From assembly GCA_938002255.1 (NCBI GenBank), contig CALLAL010000021.1:83386-147385 (forward strand): 64,000 nt of DNA, written 5' to 3'. The DNA comes from an uncultured bacterium. GTDB lineage: Bacteria > Desulfobacterota > BSN033 > UBA1163. The position numbers were made by a program, and so were the translations under genes. This document shows, piece by piece, positions 26,353 to 35,222 of this stretch; within the stretch, counting starts at the first letter, position 1; every line of letters begins with the position of its first letter. Under the pieces are notes generated by a model. It saw nothing but the letters and a program-made list of their open reading frames with translations, was not told the origin of the DNA and did not search any database.

Positions 26353-26933
26353 GTGATCTTGACATCAAACCCATCCTGGAGAGTCTTCTTTTCGTATCAG
26401 AGTCTCCTATTAAACTTAAATCCTTACAGGAGATTCTAACCGAATGGGAGGAACCAGCAATATTAGAAGGACTTGATCAACTGCGAAAGGAATACGAAAG
26501 TGACTCCCGGGGGATGGAACTGGTAGAGGTGGCAGGGGGATATCAGTTTCGTACAAAACCACAATGGGCTCAGTGGGTTCACCGATTAAAGAAGACAAAG
26601 CCCGTGAAGTTGAGTCAGTCCGCATTAGAAACGTTGGCCATCATTGCCTATCAACAACCCGTCATTCGTCCTACGATTGAGAAGATCAGGGGGGTTGATT
26701 CAGGATGGGTCATTCGATCCTTACTGGAAAAGGGATTGATACGGATTATGGGCAGGAAGGATATTCCGGGACGGCCTCTCGTTTATGGTACCACACAGAC
26801 CTTTCTTGAACTGTTTAATCTCAACACCCTTTCCGACCTCCCCACCCTTAAGGAGCTTGAACCTCCCCCGGAGCCAGAAACAGTGTTGAAAGAAGATCTC
26901 GGGGAACCTTTCCAGGATGAGACAAAAGATTAA
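26349..26933 (+). CDS. scpB: Segregation and condensation protein B
   Basis: A 194-residue two-winged-helix protein, the SMC-associated kleisin partner. Typical parts are ILESLLFVSESPI, KLSQSALETLAIIAYQQPV, RPTIEKIRGVDSGWVIRSL and GRPLVYGTT. It is translationally coupled to hfq. scpA, normally just upstream, is not present here. Confidence 0.93.
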   Translation: MSDLDIKPILESLLFVSESPIKLKSLQEILTEWEEPAILEGLDQLRKEYESDSRGMELVEVAGGYQFRTKPQWAQWVHRLKKTKPVKLSQSALETLAIIAYQQPVIRPTIEKIRGVDSGWVIRSLLEKGLIRIMGRKDIPGRPLVYGTTQTFLELFNLNTLSDLPTLKELEPPPEPETVLKEDLGEPFQDETKD

Positions 26934-26941
26934 GAAATCCT

Positions 26942-27754
26942 ATGGGGCTTGAGCGAATTCAGAAAATATTGGCAAAGGCTGGAATTGCCTCAAGGCGTCA
27001 GGCGGAACAGATGATCCTCGAGGGACGGGTCATGGTGAATGGCCAAATCATCCGCCAACTCGGGTTTAAGGCGGATGTCTTTCGGGATCATATCAAAGTG
27101 GATGGTAAAAGACTTTTAAAGCCCGAGCCCCCAATGACCTATCTTCTCCACAAGCCAAGGGGATATGTTTCTACCGTGAGAGATCCGGCTGGACGGCCAA
27201 CCGTGATAGACCTCCTGAAAGGAGTAAAGTGGAGAGTCTATCCTTTAGGACGGCTCGATTTCGATGCTGAAGGACTTCTCCTTCTCACAAATGATGGGGA
27301 TCTTGCCTATACCCTCTCTCATCCGAAATTTTCTATTCCAAGAACCTACTGGGTGAAGGTGGAAGGTTTTCCAGATCCACTTTCCTTAAACCGTTTAAAG
27401 AAAGGGATTAAGCTCGAAGATGGAGAGGCAAAGGCACTTTCCATACGGGTTTTACGCCAAACCGAAAAACATAGCTGGGCAGAAATCGTCGTTGGAGAGG
27501 GCAGAAATCATCTGGTGAAGAGGATGTTTTTGGCTATCGGCCATCCTGTCCTTAAGTTAAAACGGATCGGATTCGGGCCAATCCGATTGGGGAATCTCCC
27601 CATCGGTCAATATCGACCACTCCGCGAAGAGGAATTGGAAAAACTTAAAAAGATGATTGAAGAGAGGAAAAAGGTGGGAACGTCGCGTCCCATGAAGATC
27701 GAAGGAAGAAATAAATCACATAGGGGAGATAGCCGGAATGATTACAGGGATTGA
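26942..27754 (+). CDS. rluB: RluB-family pseudouridine synthase
   Basis: A 270-residue protein with an N-terminal S4 RNA-binding domain (RIQKILAKAGIASRRQAEQM) and an RsuA/RluB catalytic domain with the active Asp in GRLDFDAEGLLLLTNDG. It modifies 23S rRNA, although RluE/RluF/RsuA are related and cannot be fully excluded. The C-terminal 35 residues are basic and disordered-looking. It overlaps the next gene by 17 bp. Confidence 0.88.
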   Translation: MGLERIQKILAKAGIASRRQAEQMILEGRVMVNGQIIRQLGFKADVFRDHIKVDGKRLLKPEPPMTYLLHKPRGYVSTVRDPAGRPTVIDLLKGVKWRVYPLGRLDFDAEGLLLLTNDGDLAYTLSHPKFSIPRTYWVKVEGFPDPLSLNRLKKGIKLEDGEAKALSIRVLRQTEKHSWAEIVVGEGRNHLVKRMFLAIGHPVLKLKRIGFGPIRLGNLPIGQYRPLREEELEKLKKMIEERKKVGTSRPMKIEGRNKSHRGDSRNDYRD

Positions 27755-28310
27755 GATGAGGAGAAAAGCGGTTCATTTGGCGACGCTAATTATCCCCATC
27801 GGGTATGGTTTTTTTCCCAAGACAGCGATTTTGACGTTCCTTGTTCCGTTCTTTTTACTCTATCTGGCGGTTGATCTGCTGCGTCATTTTCACCCAGGAT
27901 TGGCTGCCCTTTTCAAAAAATACTTTTTTGGAAGGGTCCTAAGGGATGAAGAAGAGCGCCGGTTGATGGGGTCAACCTATTTCCTCTTTGCTTCTATCCT
28001 GACGATTCTGCTCTTTCCCAAAACCATTGCGATTGTAAGTTTGCTCATCCTGATCCTTTCGGATACGGCGGCCGCTCTTGTAGGCAAGGGGGTAGGGCGG
28101 AGGCGCCTCTTTAGAAAGACTTTTGAAGGGACCATGGCCTTTTTGACCTCCTCTCTTCTGATTGTTTGGTTCTATCCAGGTCTGGATCGGCTGGCAGGAA
28201 GTGTGGCCGCTTTTGGAACAACCATGATTGAAGTTCTTCCGATCCCCCTCGATGATAATCTCACGATTCCTTTATGCGCAGGAGCCCTCATGTTTTTCGG
28301 AACGGGATGA
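27738..28310 (+). CDS. SEC59/DGK1/VTE5-like membrane CTP-dependent kinase or phosphatidate cytidylyltransferase-like protein
   Basis: A 190-residue membrane protein with about six hydrophobic segments. The opening RRKAVHLATLIIPIGYGFFP and the central LSDTAAALVGKGVGRRRLFRKTFEGTMAF match the dolichol/diacylglycerol-kinase-like family, whose substrates are lipid alcohols. The start may be 27738 or the in-frame ATG at 27756. Its 3' end overlaps the convergent hypothetical gene by about 23 bp. Confidence 0.75.
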   Translation: MITGIEMRRKAVHLATLIIPIGYGFFPKTAILTFLVPFFLLYLAVDLLRHFHPGLAALFKKYFFGRVLRDEEERRLMGSTYFLFASILTILLFPKTIAIVSLLILILSDTAAALVGKGVGRRRLFRKTFEGTMAFLTSSLLIVWFYPGLDRLAGSVAAFGTTMIEVLPIPLDDNLTIPLCAGALMFFGTG

Positions 28311-29199
28311 GAGAGGGGATCTTTTTCATGGTTTGGAATAGGGGTTCAATATCCTTTTCGGAAGTTACTTCAGCAAAGACTGAATAGACTTTCAACTCAT
28401 TCAGAAGGAATGAAAAGGCTTGCTCAGATTCCCTCATGAGCTTGCCCCCGGCAAGGGGGTCGAGGCTGAGGATGGGTTTTTCAAACTTTTTGATAAGATC
28501 CAATGCCTGGTTAAGATCGAAAAAGGCTTTTCTCTTATTCACGGGGATGGCATAAGCGGCTGCCTCGAGACGTTTTGACTTAGGAAGAACATAGGTGGCC
28601 CACTGACCTGAAAAGATGGGAATAAACCCTTTCTGTCTCGCCTCGGATAGCATTACTTTCAATAGATCTCCTCGTCCCAGTCCCCATAACCAGTCACCGT
28701 ACCGACCTCCAATGAGAAGAAAAGGGATTGCTTTTGGGTCGAAGATGGACAGAGCCTGATGAAACCGCGATCGGTCGAATGTGATCCGATCTATTTCTCT
28801 CTGAGTCAGGACGTCTTCGTGGGGATAGGCAGAGAAAAGTTTCCTGACCAGATCTGGAGGAACGACATTTCTTATCATCGTTGAGATAACTTTTGATTCA
28901 AACCGATGAAGAGGTTTCCCTGAAAGGGATACTCCAGCCTCTGCCTCAAGATGACCAAACCCAATTAAGTTGGGTTCTCTGGTTGACTCCCTTAGGAGGT
29001 TAAACGATTCGAGATGTTTGCGGGTGGGTAGGTTGAAACACCACCCCCCCATCTCATAGACTTTCTCCATCAGAAAATAGAGGTGTTGAACGACTTCAGA
29101 AGACGCCTTGACAGAAAAGACAATCCGTTGAATCTTTTTCCCTTCCAGGATGACAAGGGGTAAATACATCGTTTTCCATTCTATGATTTTTCGAATCAT
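28288..29199 (-). CDS. Hypothetical protein, 303 residues
   Basis: Not recognised. It is soluble, with no signal peptide and only two cysteines. Features: FLLIGGRYGDWLWGLGRGDLL around 165, LDPLAGGKLMRESEQAF around 252, and a hydrophobic strand pattern suggestive of an alpha/beta barrel. It is complete, minus-strand, convergent with and slightly overlapping the lipid kinase-like gene. The ribosome site is weak. The length of open frame and codon use like its neighbours support it being real. Confidence 0.65.
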   Translation of the reverse strand: MIRKIIEWKTMYLPLVILEGKKIQRIVFSVKASSEVVQHLYFLMEKVYEMGGWCFNLPTRKHLESFNLLRESTREPNLIGFGHLEAEAGVSLSGKPLHRFESKVISTMIRNVVPPDLVRKLFSAYPHEDVLTQREIDRITFDRSRFHQALSIFDPKAIPFLLIGGRYGDWLWGLGRGDLLKVMLSEARQKGFIPIFSGQWATYVLPKSKRLEAAAYAIPVNKRKAFFDLNQALDLIKKFEKPILSLDPLAGGKLMRESEQAFSFLLNELKVYSVFAEVTSEKDIEPLFQTMKKIPSLIPFRKT

Positions 29200-29267
29200 G
29201 ATGCAACCGATTCCAAAGGAAAGGGCTGGGAGTTGCCTTTTATAAAAAAGTTGATTAATTTTGATTC

Positions 29268-29693
29268 ATGAAGGGATATTCAGAGAAAAAGGGAAACGCT
29301 CCGTTAAACCAGAACCCTCACCACCGATGGGTGAGAGGGGCTTTATTCATTGCCGGAACGATCTGTGTGGGTCTTGGAATTTTAGGAATCTTTCTCCCTG
29401 TTTTGCCCACCACCCCTTTTCTTTTACTGGCAGCCGCCTGTTATGCAAGAAGTTCTGAGAGGTTTTACCATAAGCTCTTAAACCATCGTTGGCTTGGATC
29501 CTCTCTCAGGCCTTATCGGGATGGGAGAGGGGTTCCACTAAAGGCGAAAATTCTATCTATCTCTTTTATCTGGTTAACGATCGGTTTCTCGGTTTTTTTT
29601 ATTATCCATCCTTTAGCGGTTAAAATCACACTGATTTTGATTGCTTTAGGAGTAACGGTTTATCTCCTATCCCTCCCTACCATCAAGAGATAA
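29268..29693 (+). CDS. DUF454 (YbaN-like) inner-membrane protein
   Basis: A 141-residue protein with the family signature FLPVLPTTPFLLLAAACYARSS cut to its core LPTTPFLLLAA at about 48-58, and three hydrophobic helices. DUF454 proteins are small membrane proteins of unknown function. No obvious ribosome site is seen before the ATG. Divergent from the 303-residue hypothetical gene. Confidence 0.8.
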   Translation: MKGYSEKKGNAPLNQNPHHRWVRGALFIAGTICVGLGILGIFLPVLPTTPFLLLAAACYARSSERFYHKLLNHRWLGSSLRPYRDGRGVPLKAKILSISFIWLTIGFSVFFIIHPLAVKITLILIALGVTVYLLSLPTIKR

Positions 29694-29758
29694 TTTTTCC
29701 CAACAATCCGATTTCAATATTGGCGTTGCGAGGAAACTTAACCCATCTCTCCTTTCAT

Positions 29759-29983
29759 GTAACCCCTCAGTTAAAGAAATAAAAAAGGGTTGGGAGGTTG
29801 CTTCGGAAAAACCTTGAAGTGAAACCTCTGTTCGTCAAACGACCCAATCTGATTTAAAAAAAACCGATTCAAAGGGCATGAGGGCTTCGATGGGGATAAC
29901 CTTTTATAACCGCTATTCAAGGTTTTGGAGGGGGAACGTTCCAACCCTTTTAAACCGAAAACACCCCATCACTGAGGGATGAC
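29759..29983 (-). mobile_element. MITE-like short inverted-repeat element, copy 3
   Basis: A 225-bp copy in the orientation opposite to the other two, ending GTAACCCCTCAG on the left and CTGAGGGATGAC on the right. It is flanked by a perfect 8-bp direct repeat, cctttcat at 29751-29758 and 29984-29991, which is clear evidence of transposition. It has no coding capacity and lies 60 bp upstream of the hypothetical gene at 30044. Confidence 0.92.
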
Positions 29984-30043
29984 CCTTTCATCATTTTTGG
30001 GGTTGCTAAGCTTTCCTTTTTTTGGTATGTTCATGTTAGGCGT

Positions 30044-30565
30044 ATGGATCAGGAATTGATCAACCTTCTCAAATTAGGAATCAAAGCCCTGATTTTCCAG
30101 GAGGTCCGTCTCCATCGAATGGAGCAACACCTAACCCCTCAGATTTTGCTCGACGAAATTTCTCATTCCATTCAGGAAATCAAATGTGAGATCGTCCAGA
30201 TTGCCCGGAAACTGGATGAACGGGAGAGGGGTAGGCTTCTCCGAATCATGATCCAGGAAGCGATCGACGAGGAAATCGATCGGTCCGTTCAAGTTCGAGA
30301 GAAGAAATGTCTTCGCTGTATTCATGGAAGATTCTATGACCGGTGGGGAGAGGCCTTTTCTGACCTGCCTCCAAACGGGAACGTACCAGAAGGGTTTGGG
30401 TGTGATCAATTTCAGCCTGCATTTCAAAAGACCTGTCAAACCTTTGTGGAAATTTCCACCGGCCACTCCCTGGAAGAATACCTTGATGATCTCTCTTTTC
30501 TCTACGAAGTACGGGAATGGTTCGATGGGATCGAAGAGATCTGGAAAGACTACCTTACGAAATAA
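30044..30565 (+). CDS. Hypothetical cysteine-motif protein, 173 residues
   Basis: Not recognised. The first 100 residues are predicted helical and charged (QEVRLHRMEQHLTPQ, VQIARKLDERERGRLL). Then come CLRCIHGRFYDRWG (about 87-100), a Cys in GFGCDQF and one in QKTCQTF, a pattern that could bind zinc or an iron-sulfur cluster. No membrane segment. AGG lies just upstream of the ATG. The adjacent mobile repeat copy may provide its promoter. Confidence 0.65.
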   Translation: MDQELINLLKLGIKALIFQEVRLHRMEQHLTPQILLDEISHSIQEIKCEIVQIARKLDERERGRLLRIMIQEAIDEEIDRSVQVREKKCLRCIHGRFYDRWGEAFSDLPPNGNVPEGFGCDQFQPAFQKTCQTFVEISTGHSLEEYLDDLSFLYEVREWFDGIEEIWKDYLTK

Positions 30566-30728
30566 CCTCAATCGCAGAGCGCTTAGCGCATGGTGTGTAA
30601 ATCAAAAAGAGCAACTCCCAAACCACCTCTGATACCCATTGTTCATACCCCCCTTTCCTTATCTTGAAAGAGGGCTTTTGGGGATATATTCTTTTCCTAG
30701 TAAATTAACCCTATGGACTTTTGGGATA

Positions 30729-33305
30729 TCAGGCAACGGCTTCGGCTAATAATTCTGTGATATCCATCACCTTGATCTTTCCTTTTTTCTCTTTCCGCAG
30801 TCTCGCGGCAGCTACCTGAAGATTGGCTTTGCAAGCCGGGCAGGCTGAGACCACAGTCTCTGCTCCAACCTCAAGGGCTTCCAGCATGCGCTGATAAGCA
30901 ATGTCACCAGAGAGTTCCGTATTAAACGCCTTCATCCCTCCTCCGCCTCCACAACATTTTGCAAGGAGCCGGTTGTTTTTGAATTCGATCAACTCAACTC
31001 CAGGAATTTTCTTAATCAACTCCCTTGGAGGTTCGAAGATATTGAGATGGCGACCCAGATCGCAGGGATCATGATAGGCTACTTTCACTGGGTCAATTTT
31101 TTTAAGCTTCAATTTTCCGTCTTGGATCAGCTGGTCGAGATATTCGATGGCATGGAGCACCGGAGTATTAAAGGAGAGGTATTTGGGATAAAGTTCCTTG
31201 AATGTTTTATAACAGCCCGCACAGGTGGTAACAATCTGCTTGGGCTGAACCGAAGCAAAAGCCTCAAGATTCTTCTTCCCCATTTCTTTGAACTCTTCTG
31301 TACCGACCAGATAGGAGATATAACCACAGCAATTTTCATCCTTACCCAATGCCGTGTATGAAACAGAGGCTTTGTCAAAAAGATTCATGAGATTGGGGAT
31401 CAGGTTAACATCTTGAAACGAAGCAACACACCCTGGGAAAAAGAGAGTATCCACGGGCCCCTTTTGGGGTTTAAACGTGGAGGGGAAGACATCGGTTCGT
31501 TTCTCTCTTGGTTCTCCAAAGGGATTCCCGGTTGTTCTTAAGTTCTCCATCAATATTTTATGGATTTCCGGTAGGAAACCAGCTTCCACCAGTTTGCGCC
31601 GGCCGGCCTCCACAATCTCGGAAACCACGACTCCTGCGGGACAGGTAGCCTTGCAGTTGAGGCAGGTGGTGCAGAGGTAGAATTTTTCTGCCACCTCTTT
31701 GGAAGGTTCCAGAAGTCCCTTCATCATATAATAGGCCTGTAAGACTCTTCCCCGGGCATTCTCTGATTCAAGTCCGGTTCGGCCATATACCGTACAACCT
31801 GCCCTACAAAATCCGCAGTTGATACAGGCAAAGATCTCATTGTCGACCTCTGGCCCAAAACTTTTGATTTTTTCAGGCGTTTCGATAAACTCCTTATAGG
31901 TGAAGAAAGCGTAGATGTCTTTGGTTTCGTCATCAAGCCCCAATTTTCCGGGGTTGAGAATGTTCTTCGGGTCAAGAGCCTTTTTGATGGAACGCATCAC
32001 TTCCTGACCGATTCCCAGTTCATGATGGATATATGGAGCCTTGGCAAGCCCTACACCGTGCTCTGCCGTCAATGTTCCTTTGAGCTCCATAGTTAGATCT
32101 ATAAAATCCTGCGCAATCTTTCTGGCGACTTCCCACTCCTCCTTTTTACGGCCATCAATAATCAAAACAGCATGGAGGTTTCCATCTCCGATATGGCCAA
32201 AGATGGGGATGGGGAAATTGTGTTTATCCCGAATGGCCTGAAGTTTTCGGATCGTTTCAGGGATCTTTGATATAGGGACTCCAAAATCTTCAACCAGAGG
32301 GACCAGCTTTGCTCCTCTCCTTACCTTTGAAAGGGAAGGTACAAGACCCTGACGACCAGCCCACATCTTTAGGCGTTTAGCTGGATCATCATCCCATTGA
32401 TTGCCCAGACCATTACATGATTTTGAAATCTGATTGATCTTCTCAATGTTTTCTTTCACCGCCTGTTTGTTTCCATCGATTTCGATAAAGAGGATGCACC
32501 CTACATTGTCCGGGATGTTTAGTCCCATGGCTTTGTTGACCACATCGATTGAAAAGCGGTCTAAAATTTCGCATGACGACAGAGGAATACCGGCTCCAAG
32601 AATTTCTTCGGCAGCCTTGCCTGCGTCTTCAACCTCAGGAAACCAGAGCTGAGCAAAGGCAATATATTCTGGCATCGGGAGAATCTTCACCGTAATTTCC
32701 GTCATCACGCCAAGGGTTCCTTCAGATCGGCAGAAGAGGTGAACCAGGTCATATCCGGCAGAGGTTTTAGGAGCTGTTGAACCGGTTCGCATCACCCGAC
32801 CATCAGCGAGGACCACCTCCATGGCCATCACATAGTCTTTAGTTGTCCCATACTTGATAGCACGGTTCCCACTTGCATTGGTGGCTACCATCCCACCGAT
32901 GGAAGCAATCGTGGCACTTCCCGGATCAGGAGGGAAAAAATGGGTAGGGGCAAGGGCCATGTTTAGCTGCGCGCAGATAACGCCGGGCTCCACCACCGCA
33001 TAACCATCTTTCTTCTGAATCTCCTTGATCTTGTTCATACGGCTTACATCAAGGATGATTCCTCCAAAGCAGGGTAAAACCGCTCCGGTAGTGCTTGTTC
33101 CTGAACCCCTGGGAATGACTTTAATATTGTTATCATGGGCAAATTTTAAAATCTTTGAGACTTCTTCTGTGGTTTTGGCAAAGACAATGGCATCAGGAAT
33201 TCCCTGATGAACGGACATATCTCTGGAATGGCAGAGTCGCTCGATCTGGTCTGTTTTGACATTCTTCTCACCCACGATATTGGTCAATTCTTTTATGGTG
33301 TCCAC
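30729..33305 (-). CDS. GlcD-GlcF fusion: FAD/iron-sulfur D-2-hydroxyacid (lactate/glycolate) dehydrogenase
   Basis: An 858-residue fusion. Residues 1-460 form the FAD oxidase part (PRGSGTSTTGAVLPC, PPDPGSATIASIGGMVATNA, and HIGDGNLHAVL, TAEHGVGLAK in the C-terminal cap). From about 495 come two [4Fe-4S] motifs (CINCGFCRAGC, CTTCLNCKATCPAG). The last 230 residues carry two CCG domains (NCCGYISYLV, CHDP-like YHDPCDLGRHLN, KCCGGGGGMKAF, SACPACKANL). Such enzymes oxidise D-lactate or glycolate and pass electrons to quinone or electron carriers. The gene is divergent from the lipoyl/Hdr operon. The exact substrate is not evident. Confidence 0.9.
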   Translation of the reverse strand: MDTIKELTNIVGEKNVKTDQIERLCHSRDMSVHQGIPDAIVFAKTTEEVSKILKFAHDNNIKVIPRGSGTSTTGAVLPCFGGIILDVSRMNKIKEIQKKDGYAVVEPGVICAQLNMALAPTHFFPPDPGSATIASIGGMVATNASGNRAIKYGTTKDYVMAMEVVLADGRVMRTGSTAPKTSAGYDLVHLFCRSEGTLGVMTEITVKILPMPEYIAFAQLWFPEVEDAGKAAEEILGAGIPLSSCEILDRFSIDVVNKAMGLNIPDNVGCILFIEIDGNKQAVKENIEKINQISKSCNGLGNQWDDDPAKRLKMWAGRQGLVPSLSKVRRGAKLVPLVEDFGVPISKIPETIRKLQAIRDKHNFPIPIFGHIGDGNLHAVLIIDGRKKEEWEVARKIAQDFIDLTMELKGTLTAEHGVGLAKAPYIHHELGIGQEVMRSIKKALDPKNILNPGKLGLDDETKDIYAFFTYKEFIETPEKIKSFGPEVDNEIFACINCGFCRAGCTVYGRTGLESENARGRVLQAYYMMKGLLEPSKEVAEKFYLCTTCLNCKATCPAGVVVSEIVEAGRRKLVEAGFLPEIHKILMENLRTTGNPFGEPREKRTDVFPSTFKPQKGPVDTLFFPGCVASFQDVNLIPNLMNLFDKASVSYTALGKDENCCGYISYLVGTEEFKEMGKKNLEAFASVQPKQIVTTCAGCYKTFKELYPKYLSFNTPVLHAIEYLDQLIQDGKLKLKKIDPVKVAYHDPCDLGRHLNIFEPPRELIKKIPGVELIEFKNNRLLAKCCGGGGGMKAFNTELSGDIAYQRMLEALEVGAETVVSACPACKANLQVAAARLRKEKKGKIKVMDITELLAEAVA

Positions 33306-33570
33306 GGGCTCCTCCTTTTTTAGAGATTTTATAGAGATTATTAAAAACAGGTTTGATTATTACAATATACACTAAAGATGCATTGGAAAAAGGAAAAAGT
33401 CAATCAAAAATAAGTTCTTTTTTTCACAAAATTTTGGTAAAAAAATTCACAAGTTGTATATAATATTTCTATACGCTGGTCAAGTCTTTTTACTTTTTTT
33501 AAAAAAAACTTGTTAACTTATGATTTTTATTGTATATAGCCATCATTAAAAAGAAAGGAGGATATGGTTC
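33306..33570. other. Very AT-rich divergent promoter region
   Basis: The 265 bases between the dehydrogenase and the lipoyl-protein gene hold promoters for both directions and no gene. A long A/T run with many TATAAT-like words is present. Confidence 0.5.
33510..33538 (+). promoter_or_regulatory. Sigma-70 promoter of the lipoyl-protein operon
   Basis: TTGTTA at 33510-33515 and TATATA at 33533-33538 are separated by exactly 17 bases. The gene starts 33 bases downstream, after a strong AAAGGAGG ribosome site. Confidence 0.6.
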
Positions 33571-33999
33571 ATGGAAATTGAAGGCTATTTATTTCCCGAT
33601 GATCTCTATTATCACAAAGAACATTTCTGGGCTAAAGTTGAAGGCAATTTAGTTACCGTTGGGACAACCGATTTTGCGCAAAAGTTAGCAGGGGATATTG
33701 TTTATGTTGAGCTTCCTGCCAAGGGGAAAATGGTTGAGCAGGGGAAACCTTGTGGCTCGATGGAATCTGGAAAATGGGTCGGAAGAATTTATGCCCCTAT
33801 ATCGGGCAAAGTGGAATCTTCAAATGAGGCCCTTGAGGATTCTCCGGAATTGATCAACGAAAGCCCTTATGAAAAAGGATGGATCTTTAAAGTCAGCCCG
33901 ACCAATCTGGAACAAGATCTTAAAAACTTGATGAAGACAGAGAACCTGTCAGATTTCATCAAATCTGAGATCGAACGGGTAAAAAAGACGAAGGAGTAA
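33571..33999 (+). CDS. GcvH-like lipoyl carrier protein
   Basis: A 142-residue lipoyl-domain protein in the H-protein family (YYHKEHFWAKVEGNLVTVG, GDIVYVELPAKG, NEALEDSPELINESPYEKGW). The lipoylated Lys sits in SMESGKWVGRIYAP, where H-proteins usually read ESVKAVSD, a notable change next to the lysine. No glycine-cleavage P, T or L gene is nearby. Instead it is the first gene of an operon with HdrD-like and HdrE-like subunits (gaps of 22 and 16 bp). Lipoyl-binding proteins of this kind (LbpA) accompany sulfur-oxidising Hdr-like complexes, so a redox rather than glycine role is suggested. Confidence 0.85.
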   Translation: MEIEGYLFPDDLYYHKEHFWAKVEGNLVTVGTTDFAQKLAGDIVYVELPAKGKMVEQGKPCGSMESGKWVGRIYAPISGKVESSNEALEDSPELINESPYEKGWIFKVSPTNLEQDLKNLMKTENLSDFIKSEIERVKKTKE

Positions 34000-34021
34000 T
34001 TTAGACCTCAAGTCCTGAACG

Positions 34022-35206
34022 ATGGATTTATCCAAGCTGACGCCTAAACAGATCCTTGAAATCGATGCCTGTACCCGCTGTGGCGAGTGTCTCCGCTTCT
34101 GCCCGATCTATTCCCAGAAAAAGGAGGAGGCGATCAATCCCAGGGGAAAAATACAGGCAATGAAAAAGTTTATTCGGGCGCAATATGGACTCTGGGCTAA
34201 ACTCTTTGGTGCTAAAAAACTGAAGGAGGAGGAATTAAAAAAATTTTCGGAGATGATCTATCACTGCACCCTCTGCGGCGAGTGCGGATTGCAGTGCCCG
34301 GTCTCTATTGATTCAAGAAGCCTATGGCTTGCTCTGAAAGAGGTTCTTGTTGACCTTCACTATTATCCCAAGAATCTGGACCTGTTGAAAAAGAATGTTC
34401 TCTCACAATATAACATTACGGGTGAGGATAATACCTTGAGGACCGGATGGCTTGAAGGTGTGGAGGGGCTGCCGGTCCATCAATATCAAAAAGAAAAAGC
34501 CGAATACGCATTTTTTGTAGGATGTGTTTCTTCCTACTATCCCATGGCCTATAAAATCCCTCAAAGTTTTGTGACGATTCTCGATAAAGTGGGGGTCGAT
34601 TTTACGCTGTTGGGTGGAGCGGAGTGGTGTTGCGGTTTTCCACTTCTTGGCGCAGGGTTTAAAAAAGAGGCTCAGGCATTGATCCAACACAATATCGATG
34701 CGATGAAAGAAAAAGGGGTTCATTCGGTCATCTTCTCCTGTCCCTCCTGTTACCACACCTGGCATGAATCCTATCCCGCCGATTTTCATCTTTATCACTC
34801 GGTTCATTTTATCCTCAAGCTGATTCAGGATGGAAAGATCCAATTTAAAGAGGAAAAAGCCAAAGTGACCTATCACGACCCATGCGATTTAGGAAGAGCC
34901 AGCGGCGTTTACGAAGCACCTCGAGAGATCCTTCGAGCCATGCCAGGGGTAGAGTTTGTAGAATTAGCCGATCACGCAGAACGTTGCAAATGCTGTGGAG
35001 GGGGTGGGCTGCTTGAGATGATCGATCCAGAACTCGGGGCTTCTCTGGCTAAAGAGAAAATTAAACAGATTCAAGCCACAGGAGCTGATTGGGTTATTAC
35101 AGCCTGCCAGCAGTGCATCCGCACCATTCAAACGACAGCACGAAAGATGAAAGTTCCTTTGAAAGTGCAGTATATTACAGAGTTTGTTTTAAAACGAATG
35201 GCATAA
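34022..35206 (+). CDS. HdrD/DsrK/GlpC-like iron-sulfur (CCG domain) subunit
   Basis: A 394-residue protein. Two [4Fe-4S] motifs at the start (CTRCGECLRFCP, CTLCGECGLQCPVS) are followed by two CCG domains (WCCGFPLLGAGF, CPSCYHTW; YHDPCDLGRASG, KCCGGGGLLEM, CQQCIRTI), the cysteine-rich type that in heterodisulfide reductase HdrB/HdrD holds the catalytic cubane cluster. It is one half of an HdrDE/DsrMK-like pair with the next gene. The substrate here may be the disulfide or dithiol of the neighbouring lipoyl protein, by analogy only. Confidence 0.88.
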   Translation: MDLSKLTPKQILEIDACTRCGECLRFCPIYSQKKEEAINPRGKIQAMKKFIRAQYGLWAKLFGAKKLKEEELKKFSEMIYHCTLCGECGLQCPVSIDSRSLWLALKEVLVDLHYYPKNLDLLKKNVLSQYNITGEDNTLRTGWLEGVEGLPVHQYQKEKAEYAFFVGCVSSYYPMAYKIPQSFVTILDKVGVDFTLLGGAEWCCGFPLLGAGFKKEAQALIQHNIDAMKEKGVHSVIFSCPSCYHTWHESYPADFHLYHSVHFILKLIQDGKIQFKEEKAKVTYHDPCDLGRASGVYEAPREILRAMPGVEFVELADHAERCKCCGGGGLLEMIDPELGASLAKEKIKQIQATGADWVITACQQCIRTIQTTARKMKVPLKVQYITEFVLKRMA

Positions 35207-35222
35207 AGAGAATGGTTTTTTG

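Noticed and set aside
30131..30571. A 146-residue minus-strand frame opposite the Cys-motif hypothetical
   Set aside because: The plus-strand protein has a patterned Cys motif and an upstream AGG site; the antisense frame has neither.
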